A stretch of DNA of 16,959 bases from positions 1 to 16,959 of the forward strand of contig JAKLIN010000015.1 of the NCBI GenBank assembly GCA_022709585.1, read 5' to 3'. Positions 5,863 to 13,733 of this stretch are shown piece by piece. Under the pieces are notes generated by a model that saw nothing but the letters and a program-made list of their open reading frames with translations, ran no database searches and was not told the origin of the DNA. This DNA comes from Nanobdellota archaeon. Lineage in GTDB: Archaea > Nanobdellota > Nanobdellia > Pacearchaeales > GW2011-AR1. The stretch's first letter is position 1, and every line of letters begins with the position of its first letter. The position numbers and the translations under genes are program-made.

Positions 5863-6435
5863 TTACTTTCCTCTTCTGCCTTGAGCTCTAATACTTGGTC
5901 TTACTTTAAGCTCTCTAGACTTAGTTGAAAGTCCTCTGGATTTCTTTCCAGCAGAGGTTAAACCTCGGAAAACTCTGCCAACATTAGCTTTGTTTCCAAT
6001 CCAGTTTAAAGTTTTATCATTTTTGATTTCTGGCATGTTTGGATCAACAAGAATAACTTCGAAGAAATAATGAACTCCGTCTTTTCCGATTTGGTATGAG
6101 TTTAATACTTCAAGATTTCCGTACTTGTTTGCAGCTCTTTGCTCTGCAATCCATTGGTAGCTCATCTTTAAGTTTTTTCTAATGTGCAATCTTTTACTTC
6201 TTCTTCCTTTATTTGGACGTGTTCTTTTATGTCCTCCTCTCTTTAATCTTACTCTAGCTACGAAAAATCCTTTTTTGTCTTTGTATCCAAGCGCTCTTGC
6301 TCTATCTAGTCTAAGAGGTTTGTCAACTTCAACAATTGCATCAGACTCTCTCCATTCCACCATTCTTTCTCTAAGAGTTGCTGCATCTGGCTTTTTCCAA
6401 GCCTGTTTTATGTAATGATATAATCCTTTTGCCAT
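5863..6435 (-). CDS. rpl15e: Ribosomal protein eL15
   Basis: A large-subunit ribosomal protein shared by archaea and eukaryotes that binds 23S rRNA. The 190-residue protein opens with the family start MAKGLYHYIKQAWKKP. It holds the basic core LKRGGHKRTRPNKGRRSKR (about 64-82), then LEVLNSYQIGKDG with YFFEVILVDP, and the RGLTSAGKKSRGL stretch near the C-terminus. It is rich in Lys and Arg throughout, as expected. A TATA-like box lies about 32 nt before the ATG. It is followed closely by rubrerythrin, an unusual neighbour for a ribosomal protein, and is separated from aCPSF1 upstream by 135 nt. Confidence 0.97.
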   Translation of the reverse strand: MAKGLYHYIKQAWKKPDAATLRERMVEWRESDAIVEVDKPLRLDRARALGYKDKKGFFVARVRLKRGGHKRTRPNKGRRSKRLHIRKNLKMSYQWIAEQRAANKYGNLEVLNSYQIGKDGVHYFFEVILVDPNMPEIKNDKTLNWIGNKANVGRVFRGLTSAGKKSRGLSTKSRELKVRPSIRAQGRRGK

Positions 6436-6461
6436 TTTATCTGATTTATGTAGAAAAAGTT

Positions 6462-6472
6462 TATTTTTAAAG
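6462..6472 (-). promoter_or_regulatory. TATA-like box of rpl15e
   Basis: The minus strand reads CTTTAAAAATA, centred about 32 nt before the ATG at 6435, so the leader would be only a few bases. The rest of the 6436-6570 gap is AT-rich without a gene, RNA or clear hairpin that I can see. Confidence 0.45.
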
Positions 6473-6570
6473 TTAATTGATACGCTTTTTTGTTTATTTA
6501 ATTGATTTTTAGGGTTTTATGGTAATTTATTTTGAATTTGTTGATGGCTTATTTTAATTTTCTTTTTTAT

Positions 6571-8457
6571 TTATTTCAATCTGATTGTTTCAAGATTTCT
6601 TGGAACTTCTGTTTCAACTCTATTCATTTTGTAAAGACTTGAAGACAAATCCAATGATTTTGAAACTTCTCCGTGATTGATTATGATCCTTTTTGGTTTT
6701 GGACGCATATTGTTAAAGAAAGAAGTTATTTCATTTCTTCCTGCGTGAGCGCTTAATCCTAAAATAGTATGAACTTCTAAATTAATTTTTACTTGCTCTT
6801 CTCTTCCATCAACCATCATTCTTGTTTCTTGTATTCCTTCTTGAACTTGCCTACCCAAACTTCCAACACCTTGGTAACAAACAAAAATAACTGAATTTTT
6901 TTCATTGCCTGCGAATTCTCTAAAGTATTCTACAGATGCTCCGCCTACAAGCATACCAGATGTTGCTAGTACAAGACAAGGCCCGCCTTCAACAACTTCT
7001 TTTCTTTCCATTGGTGAACCAACCCTTGCGAATACAGGAGAAGCTAAAGGATTTTGATCTTGGAAAATTTGTGAACGAACATGCGTGCTTAAAAAATCAG
7101 GATAAGCTGTGTGAATTGCGTTGATATCCCAAATTGCACCGTCGATATAAATTGGAATCTCTTTTAGTTTTCCGCGCTTCATTGCATCTTCTAAAATTAA
7201 CATTGTTTCCTGAGCTCTTCCTAAACCTAATTCTGGAATCAAAACTTTTCCTCCACGCTCAACTGTTTTTTGAACAATTTCAATAAGCTTGTCTTCAGAT
7301 TCTGCTCTTGGAGGAAGAATATCTCCTTTTGCACCATAAGTTGATTCACATAAAACAGATTCCACTCTTGGGAAACTTGCAATAGCAGGGTCAAGTAATC
7401 TTGTTCTTGCATATTTGAAATCTCCTGTGTAAAGGAAATTATGTGAACCATTTCCTATATTGAAATGAGCCATTGCGCTTCCAAGTGCATGCCCTGCATT
7501 GTAAAGTGTGAGTCTTATGTCTGAAGCAATGTCTGTAACTTCATTGAAATTCAAACATATGGTGTGTTTTACCATTTCTTTAATATCTGTAGAACTGAAT
7601 AAGGGCTGTGCAGCTTGTTTGTATGCAACTCCAATAAAATCTAAAGCCATAAGCGCAGCTAAATCTCTTGAAGGGAAAGTCATATATGTTGGACCTTTGT
7701 AGCCCATTTTGTAAAGATAAGGAAGCAATCCTACGTGATCAAGGTGCGCGTGAGTTATAACAACCGCGTCTAATTCATTGATATTAAATTCAGAAACTTG
7801 AAAGTAAGGGAATTTTTCTGCACCTGAACTTGCAACATCTAATCCGCAATCTAAAAGAATTTTTGAATTTTGAGTTTGTAAAATCAAACAACTTCTTCCA
7901 ACCTGTCTTCCTCCCCCAAGGAAAGTCACTCTTGCCCAGCCTTCCATTTTTTCAGCATTCCATTCTTTGTAGATTTTTTCTCCAACAGAGTTAAGGAATT
8001 TTCTTCTGTGATTATTATTTGCGTATAAAACTTCCCTAATGCTTTCAGTTATTTTACTTTTAATTATTGGAGATCTTTGAACTTGAGGCGTCCATAATGT
8101 TTCTTGTCTAATATCTGAGAAAATTGAACCTTGCTTTCCAATTACAAGCCCTGGTTTTTTTGCTTCGATCACAACAATGCTTCTATGGTAATCAAAAAAT
8201 ATGTCTGTTATTTCTGCTTCTTCTGGAATTATTTTTCTGATTTTCTTTTCAGTTTCTTCTGTTGAAGGAAGAATTTTTGGGTCTGCTCTTAATTCAACTC
8301 TTTTTTTGATTTGCTCCACTATCTCTTTTATTTTCCCTTCTCCTTCTTTAAAGAAATTCTCATTGTCTGTGTAAAGAACAATATTTGCTCCCTCAAAATT
8401 TGCTTCAGTGAGTTTGGTGTTTAATTGTTCTTTAATGTTTTTTAAAATGTCTGCCAT
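6571..8457 (-). CDS. fttA: Transcription termination factor aCPSF1/FttA (KH-beta-CASP ribonuclease)
   Basis: The archaeal homologue of CPSF73. It cuts nascent RNA at U-rich sites and drives transcription termination. The 628-residue length is usual. N-terminal KH-type RNA-binding regions cover about 1-145 and include the G-x2-G loop in VIGKQGSI (105-112). The metallo-beta-lactamase core begins at about 175. It shows T-H236-A-H238-L-D240-H241, H323 in GHALGS, D346 in YTGDF and motif A at E371 (ESTYG). The beta-CASP domain is inserted after it. Motifs B and C are at about H571 (LSAHAG) and H595 (INHGE). All zinc ligands appear intact, so it should be active. It follows psmB on the same strand, the same pairing as MJ1237-MJ1236 in Methanocaldococcus, so the order is old. 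A weak TATA-like element lies near 8491-8504. Confidence 0.97.
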   Translation of the reverse strand: MADILKNIKEQLNTKLTEANFEGANIVLYTDNENFFKEGEGKIKEIVEQIKKRVELRADPKILPSTEETEKKIRKIIPEEAEITDIFFDYHRSIVVIEAKKPGLVIGKQGSIFSDIRQETLWTPQVQRSPIIKSKITESIREVLYANNNHRRKFLNSVGEKIYKEWNAEKMEGWARVTFLGGGRQVGRSCLILQTQNSKILLDCGLDVASSGAEKFPYFQVSEFNINELDAVVITHAHLDHVGLLPYLYKMGYKGPTYMTFPSRDLAALMALDFIGVAYKQAAQPLFSSTDIKEMVKHTICLNFNEVTDIASDIRLTLYNAGHALGSAMAHFNIGNGSHNFLYTGDFKYARTRLLDPAIASFPRVESVLCESTYGAKGDILPPRAESEDKLIEIVQKTVERGGKVLIPELGLGRAQETMLILEDAMKRGKLKEIPIYIDGAIWDINAIHTAYPDFLSTHVRSQIFQDQNPLASPVFARVGSPMERKEVVEGGPCLVLATSGMLVGGASVEYFREFAGNEKNSVIFVCYQGVGSLGRQVQEGIQETRMMVDGREEQVKINLEVHTILGLSAHAGRNEITSFFNNMRPKPKRIIINHGEVSKSLDLSSSLYKMNRVETEVPRNLETIRLK

Positions 8458-8516
8458 TTTTATCTTTAAGCTATCTTAATTGAATGTGAAAATTATTTTT
8501 TAATAAGTAAGGTAAA

Positions 8517-9185
8517 TTAATTTTTTTTAGAATCTTCGTAGCTTGCCTTTATTTCTTGACTCACCACTTTTTTGATTCCATCTTTTGTTAGTGTGAATAC
8601 ATCAATTCCGTGCCCGCTTCCAATATCTCTTTGTGTTGAAGATTTTATTGCTTCTGTTGCGAGTTTAACTGCATCTGCTACAACCATATCTTTGTGATAT
8701 TGTCTTTCTAAAAGTCCTAATACGAAAGGCATTCCACTTCCAAAGTTAGCATCGTAGTCTTCAACTTTTTTTATTCCCCCAGAAGGGTCGATTGTATAAA
8801 GCTCAGCGGTTCCGTTTTCATTGACTCCCCCGACTAAACTTCCGACCATAAATTGAAGCATTGTTGGCTGTCTTACAGAACCATAAATCAAAGAAGCGAT
8901 TAAGTTTGCTCCTTCTCTTACATTTGGGCGAGATTTTGAACGTAGTTCTTTTAGCCTTAATTCAGCTGCGCCAAGTTTTATTGAACGTTGAATGTCTGAA
9001 ACCATTCCGGTTCCTGCAAAAGCAAGATATTCATTTATGATTTTAATTTTTTCAGAATCCTTGTCCATAACAATATTTCCGCCTGTGCTTTGCTTATCTG
9101 AAGCCATTACAACTCCGTCTTTGCAAACAATTCCAACTATGGTTGTTCCAGATTTCAATATTGAGTTTTTTAAATCGTCATCCAT
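8517..9185 (-). CDS. psmB: 20S proteasome beta subunit (catalytic)
   Basis: The proteolytic subunit of the archaeal 20S proteasome, made as a precursor that cuts itself to expose an N-terminal threonine. I start at the ATG at 9185 (MDDDLKNSILKSG). This gives a 13-residue propeptide ending in Gly, then TTIVGIV with Thr14 as mature Thr1. The upstream ATG at 9245 would add 20 hydrophobic/polar residues that overlap TATA-like elements, so I reject it. In mature numbering Asp17 and Lys33 are present. The FGSGMPF and RDIGSG segments provide the Ser129 and Asp166/Ser169 equivalents. Mature length is about 209 residues. The alpha subunit is encoded at 15609 on the other strand. It is followed by aCPSF1 and preceded by a hairpin after rad50. 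Confidence 0.96.
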   Translation of the reverse strand: MDDDLKNSILKSGTTIVGIVCKDGVVMASDKQSTGGNIVMDKDSEKIKIINEYLAFAGTGMVSDIQRSIKLGAAELRLKELRSKSRPNVREGANLIASLIYGSVRQPTMLQFMVGSLVGGVNENGTAELYTIDPSGGIKKVEDYDANFGSGMPFVLGLLERQYHKDMVVADAVKLATEAIKSSTQRDIGSGHGIDVFTLTKDGIKKVVSQEIKASYEDSKKN

Positions 9186-9214
9186 TTTAGTCTTTAATCT
9201 ATTGAGAGTTATAG

Positions 9215-9246
9215 TGTAAATATAACTAGAACTTATATATTTCAAG
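9215..9246 (-). promoter_or_regulatory. Promoter region of psmB
   Basis: Two TATA-like elements appear on the minus strand: AAATATATAAGT (9231-9242), about 50 nt before the ATG at 9185, and TTATATTTACA (about 9215-9225), about 34 nt before it. The first is the better match and would give a leader of about 25 nt. The second would give a leader of a few bases. Confidence 0.4.
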
Positions 9247-9260
9247 GTTTAATCTGTTTT

Positions 9261-9289
9261 ATAAAGTTTTCGCTGAACGAAAACTTTGT
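9261..9289 (-). terminator. Perfect 10-bp hairpin between rad50 and psmB
   Basis: AAAGTTTTCG at 9263-9272 and CGAAAACTTT at 9278-9287 are exact reverse complements with a 5-nt loop (CTGAA). On the plus-strand sequence a T-G wobble and an A-T pair extend the stem to 9261-9289; the wobble would be an A-C mismatch in minus-strand RNA. It starts 13 nt after the rad50 stop and lies ahead of the psmB promoter. No U-tract follows on the minus strand, so it is not a standard intrinsic terminator. It could mark the rad50 mRNA 3' end, protect it from decay, or be a protein binding site. Confidence 0.5.
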
Positions 9290-9302
9290 TGGCAGAAAGT
9301 TC

Positions 9303-11351
9303 TTAGTTTACAGTTCCTGAAACGCCATGCTCCTTGCGGATTTTGATTATGTTATCCACAAAGCTTTCTATTTTTTGTTCGTGACTTACTATGATTAATT
9401 GCTTGACATTTAATTCTTCTAAAACTCCTCGCATTTTGTCAAGCTGCTGTTCTGAGAAACCATCTGTTGGTTCGTCAAGAATAACAATATCTCGTGTTTT
9501 TATTGTGCTCAAGAATGAATTAATAACCTGGTTTAAAGAAAGTCTATAAGCCAGAGCAATAGCTGTTCTTTCTCCTCCAGACAAATAAGAATAATCTAAT
9601 TCATAATCCTGGTGCTCAATAATTGGGGTGAAATCATCGCTTAATCTTACATAGAAACTGTCTGATACAAGCATACTAAACCATTCTGAAAATGATTTTG
9701 AGAATTCTGTTTTAAGTTTAGTCATAACATTCTTTTCGATAAGAGAAACAAGCAATGAAAAGTGCTTGGAAAACCAGTCTTCAAGTTCAACTAAGTAATC
9801 CAACCTTTTTTTGATATCATCAAGTTTTTTTATTCTGCTTGTCAAGTCTTCAACTTGTTTAGAGAAAACTTCAATTTCTCTTCTAAGCTCTGCAACTCTT
9901 ATTTCAGCACTTTTCTCTTCAGCTTGTGCCTGTTCTAACTCTTTTTGCTTTTCATTAAATATCTCATCATATTTTGCAAGTTCTAAAACACTGACACTAA
10001 GAGAATCCATATGAGTTTTCAACATTTCAATATCTTTTTGCAATGTTTCATTTAATCTTTCAACATCTGAAATATTAATCTTTTTTTCTTGAATTCCATC
10101 CAGCCTCATTTTAATTATTTTTAATTCAGAAAGTTCTTTTTCTTTAATAGAAATTTCATTATCAAGGATTCTGCTTTTTTCTAATAGTTTTATTTTTTCA
10201 ATTTCCAGCTCTTGAATTCTTCTTGCGCTTTCAGCGCTTTCGGAATGCGCTTTATTCAAGACATTTGCTCTATAAACAGACTCAACATTCTGCAAACAAG
10301 TTGGACAAATTTGAAGATTTGACATTTTTTGCTCTAATTTCCTATTCTCATCTATCTTGTAAGTTAACGAAGAAATTTCAGAACGGATTTCAATATTTTT
10401 TTCATTTAACCTTTCTTTTTCTCTTTTATTGGAAGCTATTTCATTTTCCAACTCAACAACTCTCTTAGGATTAAAACTGATTTTTTCAAGCTCTTCAATT
10501 TGTGAATGAATTATTTCAATTCTTTTCAGGTTATTTGAGATGGAATCATTCTTTCCAGAAATCATGATTTTGGATTTTTCAATTTCTTGACTGAATTTTC
10601 TTTTTTCTTCAACTTTTTTTGCAATTTCTTCTTTTTCTTCCTGGATGATTTTTCGCGCATCGTGTTTTAAGAACAATTCCTTTTCCATTACAGAAAGATT
10701 ATGATTCTTTGATTCAAGTTCGTCTTCTTTTGTAAAGAGCTCAAGTCTTTCCTGCTCTAAATTTCCAATAGCTCCCTCACGAAGTCTTCTTTCTTCACGA
10801 AGTTTAGAAAGAACAAGGGAAGAATTTTCAATAACTTTTTTGTATCTGTCTATTCCAAAAATATGCCTTAATGTGTTTATTCTTGTTTCAGGATCTTGAA
10901 GAATAATTTCTTTCATTTCTTCTTGAGGAGTATAAACAGTGAATCTGTAAAGAAGATTTTGTTTTTTCGCAAACTCCATGGGATAATTCAAAAGCTCAAG
11001 AACTTTTGTTTTCAATTCTGTTACTGAAATTTCTTTTTTATCTCCGTTAATTGTGATTGCACAATAGTCTTGTGAAACTGTTTTTCCCCTTTTCAAATTT
11101 CTTTCAACAATTATATCTAAGTCTTCAATTTCAAATTCCATTACAACCCCCCCTTTTTCTGCCCCATTTCGCAAAAGGGAATTTCCTCTTTGCCCTGGCT
11201 GAAGCCCAAACAAAGCAAATTCTATTCCAAGCAAAATAGAAGTTTTCCCGCTACCAATATCTCCTGAAAGAAGAGTGGAACCTTCTGGAAATTCAATTTC
11301 TTTTTGTTCGTAACTTCTTATATTTTCAAGTTTTATTTTTTTGATTTTCAT
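9303..11351 (-). CDS. rad50: DNA double-strand break repair ATPase Rad50
   Basis: The SMC-like ATPase partner of Mre11 in recognising and processing DNA ends. The 682-residue protein is shorter than many archaeal Rad50 proteins (about 850-900), mainly because the coiled coils are short. Walker A is at 30-37 (GDIGSGKT). Coiled coil runs over about 170-345 and 370-545 with strong Lys/Glu heptads. The zinc hook sits between them at C349-P-T-C352. The C-terminal ATPase half has the signature LSGGERTA (about 590-597), Walker B with D-loop ILDEPTDG (624-631) and the switch histidine in VSHEQ (about 655-659). The ATG at 11351 opens with MKIKKIKLENIRSYEQKEIEF, as usual for the family. It lies 53 nt after mre11 on the same strand with no clear promoter between them, so the pair is probably one operon. 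Confidence 0.97.
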   Translation of the reverse strand: MKIKKIKLENIRSYEQKEIEFPEGSTLLSGDIGSGKTSILLGIEFALFGLQPGQRGNSLLRNGAEKGGVVMEFEIEDLDIIVERNLKRGKTVSQDYCAITINGDKKEISVTELKTKVLELLNYPMEFAKKQNLLYRFTVYTPQEEMKEIILQDPETRINTLRHIFGIDRYKKVIENSSLVLSKLREERRLREGAIGNLEQERLELFTKEDELESKNHNLSVMEKELFLKHDARKIIQEEKEEIAKKVEEKRKFSQEIEKSKIMISGKNDSISNNLKRIEIIHSQIEELEKISFNPKRVVELENEIASNKREKERLNEKNIEIRSEISSLTYKIDENRKLEQKMSNLQICPTCLQNVESVYRANVLNKAHSESAESARRIQELEIEKIKLLEKSRILDNEISIKEKELSELKIIKMRLDGIQEKKINISDVERLNETLQKDIEMLKTHMDSLSVSVLELAKYDEIFNEKQKELEQAQAEEKSAEIRVAELRREIEVFSKQVEDLTSRIKKLDDIKKRLDYLVELEDWFSKHFSLLVSLIEKNVMTKLKTEFSKSFSEWFSMLVSDSFYVRLSDDFTPIIEHQDYELDYSYLSGGERTAIALAYRLSLNQVINSFLSTIKTRDIVILDEPTDGFSEQQLDKMRGVLEELNVKQLIIVSHEQKIESFVDNIIKIRKEHGVSGTVN

Positions 11352-11404
11352 TTTGGTTTTATTTTTTTGATTTTAATTTGATTTGAATTTATTGTTTTCT
11401 CGTT

Positions 11405-12565
11405 TCAAAAGTCAAGCACCTTGCGCGTTTCTGCTAAAAGACGCGTTAAGAATACTTCTGATGTTTCTCCCTCTTGTTTTTCAATTGAAAGTGATTCCAT
11501 AAGCTGAGGGATAAGTGTGTTAAACTTAGAGGGATTTTGTTCAGAATATGCGATTACAGTATCTTTTTCTAAGTTCTCAGAATCTTTAACTTCAATTTCC
11601 AGTGCAATTTCTTTTTGCTTTAAATCGTGCGTGTTTCTCAAAACAAAATAAGCTTTTTTCGAGAGTGCGAACTCTTCAATTTTTTGGAATTTGATATCTG
11701 AACTTTTTCCTTGTTCAATTTCACCTCGAACTTTCATTAAAACAATTTTATCCTGCAAATCTTCCTTGTCCAACTCTGAAATGATTTTTTCGGTGGCATT
11801 AATCGCGTCAGTCACTTCAAACTCCACGGAAAGAACATCTTTTATTTTCAAATCAATTCTTTTCAAAGGTTGAGATGAATCTGTATCAATAAGATAGTAT
11901 CTTCCTTTTTTCAGATCTAAAAGTTCTTGAAAATTATTTGGGAAAACAGGCCCAGCATAAACAAACCCGCTTATTTCATAATCTAAATGAAGATGCCCTA
12001 ATGCGTAATAATCCACCTTTGGAAGCAAGTCAGTTTCAATTGCATCGATTGGAAGATTCCCTTTTGCTTTGTCGATTGTGGTGTGAAGCATTAAAATTTT
12101 GAACATTCCAGGAGCATCATTGAGTTTTATTCTTCTCAAATCCGGGACTTCTAATCCTGAACGTTTTCCAGGATATCCATAGATTGCGACGCCTTTGTAA
12201 ATTGTTGGATTAAGAATTATAGAATCGTCTTTTTCTTCAAATTTGGTTACATTCTCACAAAAACCAGCTTCTTCTAAAACATCGAGGAAAGTTTTTCCTG
12301 AAACAGAATAATCATGAGAACCTGCGATTAGAAAACAGGGAATTCTCGCTTCTTTCAGTTTTTTCAGCTCAGAAAAAGCGTTCTTTAAGGCTTCAATTGG
12401 AGGATAAGCTGTGTCGAACAAGTCTCCTGCAATAAGCACAAAATCAACTTTTTGAGAAATAGAAGAGTCAATTGCTCTCTTGAATGATTCAGCATTCAAA
12501 TCTTGGAGCTCTTGCTGTTTCCAACCTCCTAAATGTACATCTGCTAAGTGTGCAAATTTTACCAT
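11405..12565 (-). CDS. mre11: DNA repair nuclease Mre11
   Basis: The Mn-dependent nuclease of the Mre11-Rad50 complex, which trims and opens DNA ends before recombination. The 386-residue protein shows the calcineurin-like phosphoesterase motifs in order: D9-V-H11 (ADVHLGG), G-D48 (AGDLFD), GSH84D, H161 (MLHTT) and G-H191-L-H193. Motif III is GSHD where most Mre11 proteins have GNHD, so the metal-binding Asn is replaced by Ser83. The following YSVSGKT looks like a subgroup feature rather than damage. About residues 230-386 form the capping and Rad50-binding part. It precedes rad50 on the same strand. The start at 12565 (MVKFAHLADVHLGG) is typical. AGGGGAT lies about 10-16 nt before it and could be a Shine-Dalgarno sequence, one of the few seen here. 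Confidence 0.95.
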   Translation of the reverse strand: MVKFAHLADVHLGGWKQQELQDLNAESFKRAIDSSISQKVDFVLIAGDLFDTAYPPIEALKNAFSELKKLKEARIPCFLIAGSHDYSVSGKTFLDVLEEAGFCENVTKFEEKDDSIILNPTIYKGVAIYGYPGKRSGLEVPDLRRIKLNDAPGMFKILMLHTTIDKAKGNLPIDAIETDLLPKVDYYALGHLHLDYEISGFVYAGPVFPNNFQELLDLKKGRYYLIDTDSSQPLKRIDLKIKDVLSVEFEVTDAINATEKIISELDKEDLQDKIVLMKVRGEIEQGKSSDIKFQKIEEFALSKKAYFVLRNTHDLKQKEIALEIEVKDSENLEKDTVIAYSEQNPSKFNTLIPQLMESLSIEKQEGETSEVFLTRLLAETRKVLDF

Positions 12566-12574
12566 ATGAATAGA

Positions 12575-12614
12575 ATATCCCCTATTTTTTCTGTTGTTGC
12601 AAACTATATAAAAT
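12575..12614 (-). promoter_or_regulatory. TATA box and possible Shine-Dalgarno sequence of mre11
   Basis: The minus strand carries ATTTTATATAG (12604-12614), about 43 nt before the ATG, then AGGGGAT at about 12575-12581. With a start site about 25 nt after the box, the purine-rich element would sit at the very 5' end of the mRNA. Its use as a ribosome binding site is therefore uncertain. Confidence 0.35.
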
Positions 12615-12645
12615 TGATTGTGATTAAAACTGCAAATAAGAAATA

Positions 12646-13200
12646 TTAAACTTCAAGCTCCCAAACATACAAAATTTCAAAGAAAATTCGCTTTTTTCCA
12701 ATGCACTTTTTTTTATAATCTTGCCAGTTTATTTTTTTTGTTAAACTGCTTGTTAAAACAATAATTTTTCCGTTTTTGCTTAAGTATTTTTTGGCTTGAA
12801 CAAGAAAATTATTTATAACTTCGCTTCCGTTTTTACCTCCGGTTGTGTCTAATCCTTTGTCAAATTTGTTTTCTGGCAGATAAGGGGGATTAAATAAGAT
12901 TAAATCAAATTTGTTTTTTTCAGAATTCAATTTTTCAAATAAATTAGAAAGAATAATTTTGGAGTTGGTGAATTTTTTCTTAAGAAAAGAGATCGTATCA
13001 GGATTTATGTCCACTAAAACAATATTTCTTTCTGAAACATCCTGATTGATTAAATTAGTTGATTGAATTCCTGAACCTGAACCCATGTCTAATACTTTTA
13101 TTTCTTTTTTATTGATTTTTGAAGATTCTAAAAAGTATTTCACACATTCTGCTAATAGAAAAGAGTCTTCAGCAGGTTGATAAATTTCAGATTGATTCAT
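12646..13200 (-). CDS. HemK2-type N5-glutamine methyltransferase (release factor aRF1)
   Basis: A SAM-dependent methyltransferase, probably modifying the glutamine of the GGQ motif in release factor aRF1, as Mtq2/HemK2 does in eukaryotes. The 184-residue protein starts with the family signature IYQPAEDSFLLAE (6-18). The SAM-binding loop is LDMGSGSGIQS (37-47), followed by VDINP (63-67). The substrate amide-binding motif NPPYLP is at 104-109. There is no N-terminal domain like that of bacterial PrmC, which fits the archaeal/eukaryotic HemK2 group. Eukaryotic Mtq2 needs Trm112 as partner; none is encoded here. The gene is very AT- and Lys/Asn-rich. It follows the tail-anchored protein by 44 nt, with a possible AATAAAATAAAAA box in that gap (13222-13234). 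Small-molecule or other protein targets cannot be excluded. Confidence 0.9.
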   Translation of the reverse strand: MNQSEIYQPAEDSFLLAECVKYFLESSKINKKEIKVLDMGSGSGIQSTNLINQDVSERNIVLVDINPDTISFLKKKFTNSKIILSNLFEKLNSEKNKFDLILFNPPYLPENKFDKGLDTTGGKNGSEVINNFLVQAKKYLSKNGKIIVLTSSLTKKINWQDYKKKCIGKKRIFFEILYVWELEV

Positions 13201-13244
13201 CTAAAAGCGAAATCTTTCCTGTTTTTATTTTATTCGGAAAAAGT

Positions 13245-13718
13245 TTATCCTGAGATTATTTTTCTGACAACAAAAAGATAGATAATTGCTCCTAAAAGCA
13301 CTAAAAGAAGTGAAACTAAGCCGATTATCAGCCATTTTATATTAAGACCCTTTGATTTTTTTTGGGCTTTATACTCTGAAACTCCTCCAGATAAAGAATT
13401 TGCGGGATTGATTTTTTTTGGAGTGATTGGATTTGCTTTGACTAATTGAGCTTGTTCTTTGTGTACTGCTTTTACTGCCTGAGGAGTTACTGGCTTAGTT
13501 GAAGTCTTTAACAAATTTGTAGCGGGTTGAGATTGAGCTTGTTGCTGCTGTAATAAATATTTCTCTGGAGAAAAATGAGAAGATTGCAACAAACGTGCAG
13601 CTTCTTCAATCTCTGCTTTTTTGTAGCCGGCATTGTAAAAAGAAAACATTGCTTTTTGCAAAGAATCACCGCGAATCATCGCTGTTTTTAATCCTTCAAC
13701 TAATTCCTCTTTTACCAT
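13245..13718 (-). CDS. C-terminally membrane-anchored protein of unknown function
   Basis: A 157-residue protein without a recognised family. The N-terminal 45 residues are helical (EELVEGLKTAMIRGDSLQKA, then FYNAGYKKAEIEEAARLL). They resemble a small helical-bundle or UBA-like domain, with 'NAGY..AEIEEA' as the likely conserved core. Residues about 50-125 are a low-complexity linker rich in Gln, Thr, Pro and Lys, including QQQQ at 57-60. Residues about 129-151 form one strong transmembrane helix, followed by a short basic tail (RKIISG). No signal peptide is present, so the N-terminal domain should stay in the cytoplasm, tethered to the membrane. It starts 15 nt after the RNase J stop and is probably cotranscribed with it. 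A membrane-localising role for a partner is possible but unsupported. Confidence 0.75.
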   Translation of the reverse strand: MVKEELVEGLKTAMIRGDSLQKAMFSFYNAGYKKAEIEEAARLLQSSHFSPEKYLLQQQQAQSQPATNLLKTSTKPVTPQAVKAVHKEQAQLVKANPITPKKINPANSLSGGVSEYKAQKKSKGLNIKWLIIGLVSLLLVLLGAIIYLFVVRKIISG

Positions 13719-13733
13719 ATTAGAACTAAGATT

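Noticed and set aside
6436..6570. T-rich 135-nt spacer as a terminator or small RNA
   Set aside because: The T-runs are on the plus strand, whereas the flanking genes are on the minus strand; no stable hairpin or RNA pattern is visible.
7239..7451. Open frame inside aCPSF1 on the same strand
   Set aside because: It lies wholly within a well-supported gene in another frame and its translation is low-complexity with no recognisable domain.
9186..9245. Longer psmB from the ATG at 9245
   Set aside because: It would add 20 residues before a normal 13-residue propeptide and cover the promoter elements.
10223..10468. Plus-strand open frame within rad50
   Set aside because: It is opposite the coiled-coil region; long antisense frames are expected from Lys/Glu-rich coding DNA.
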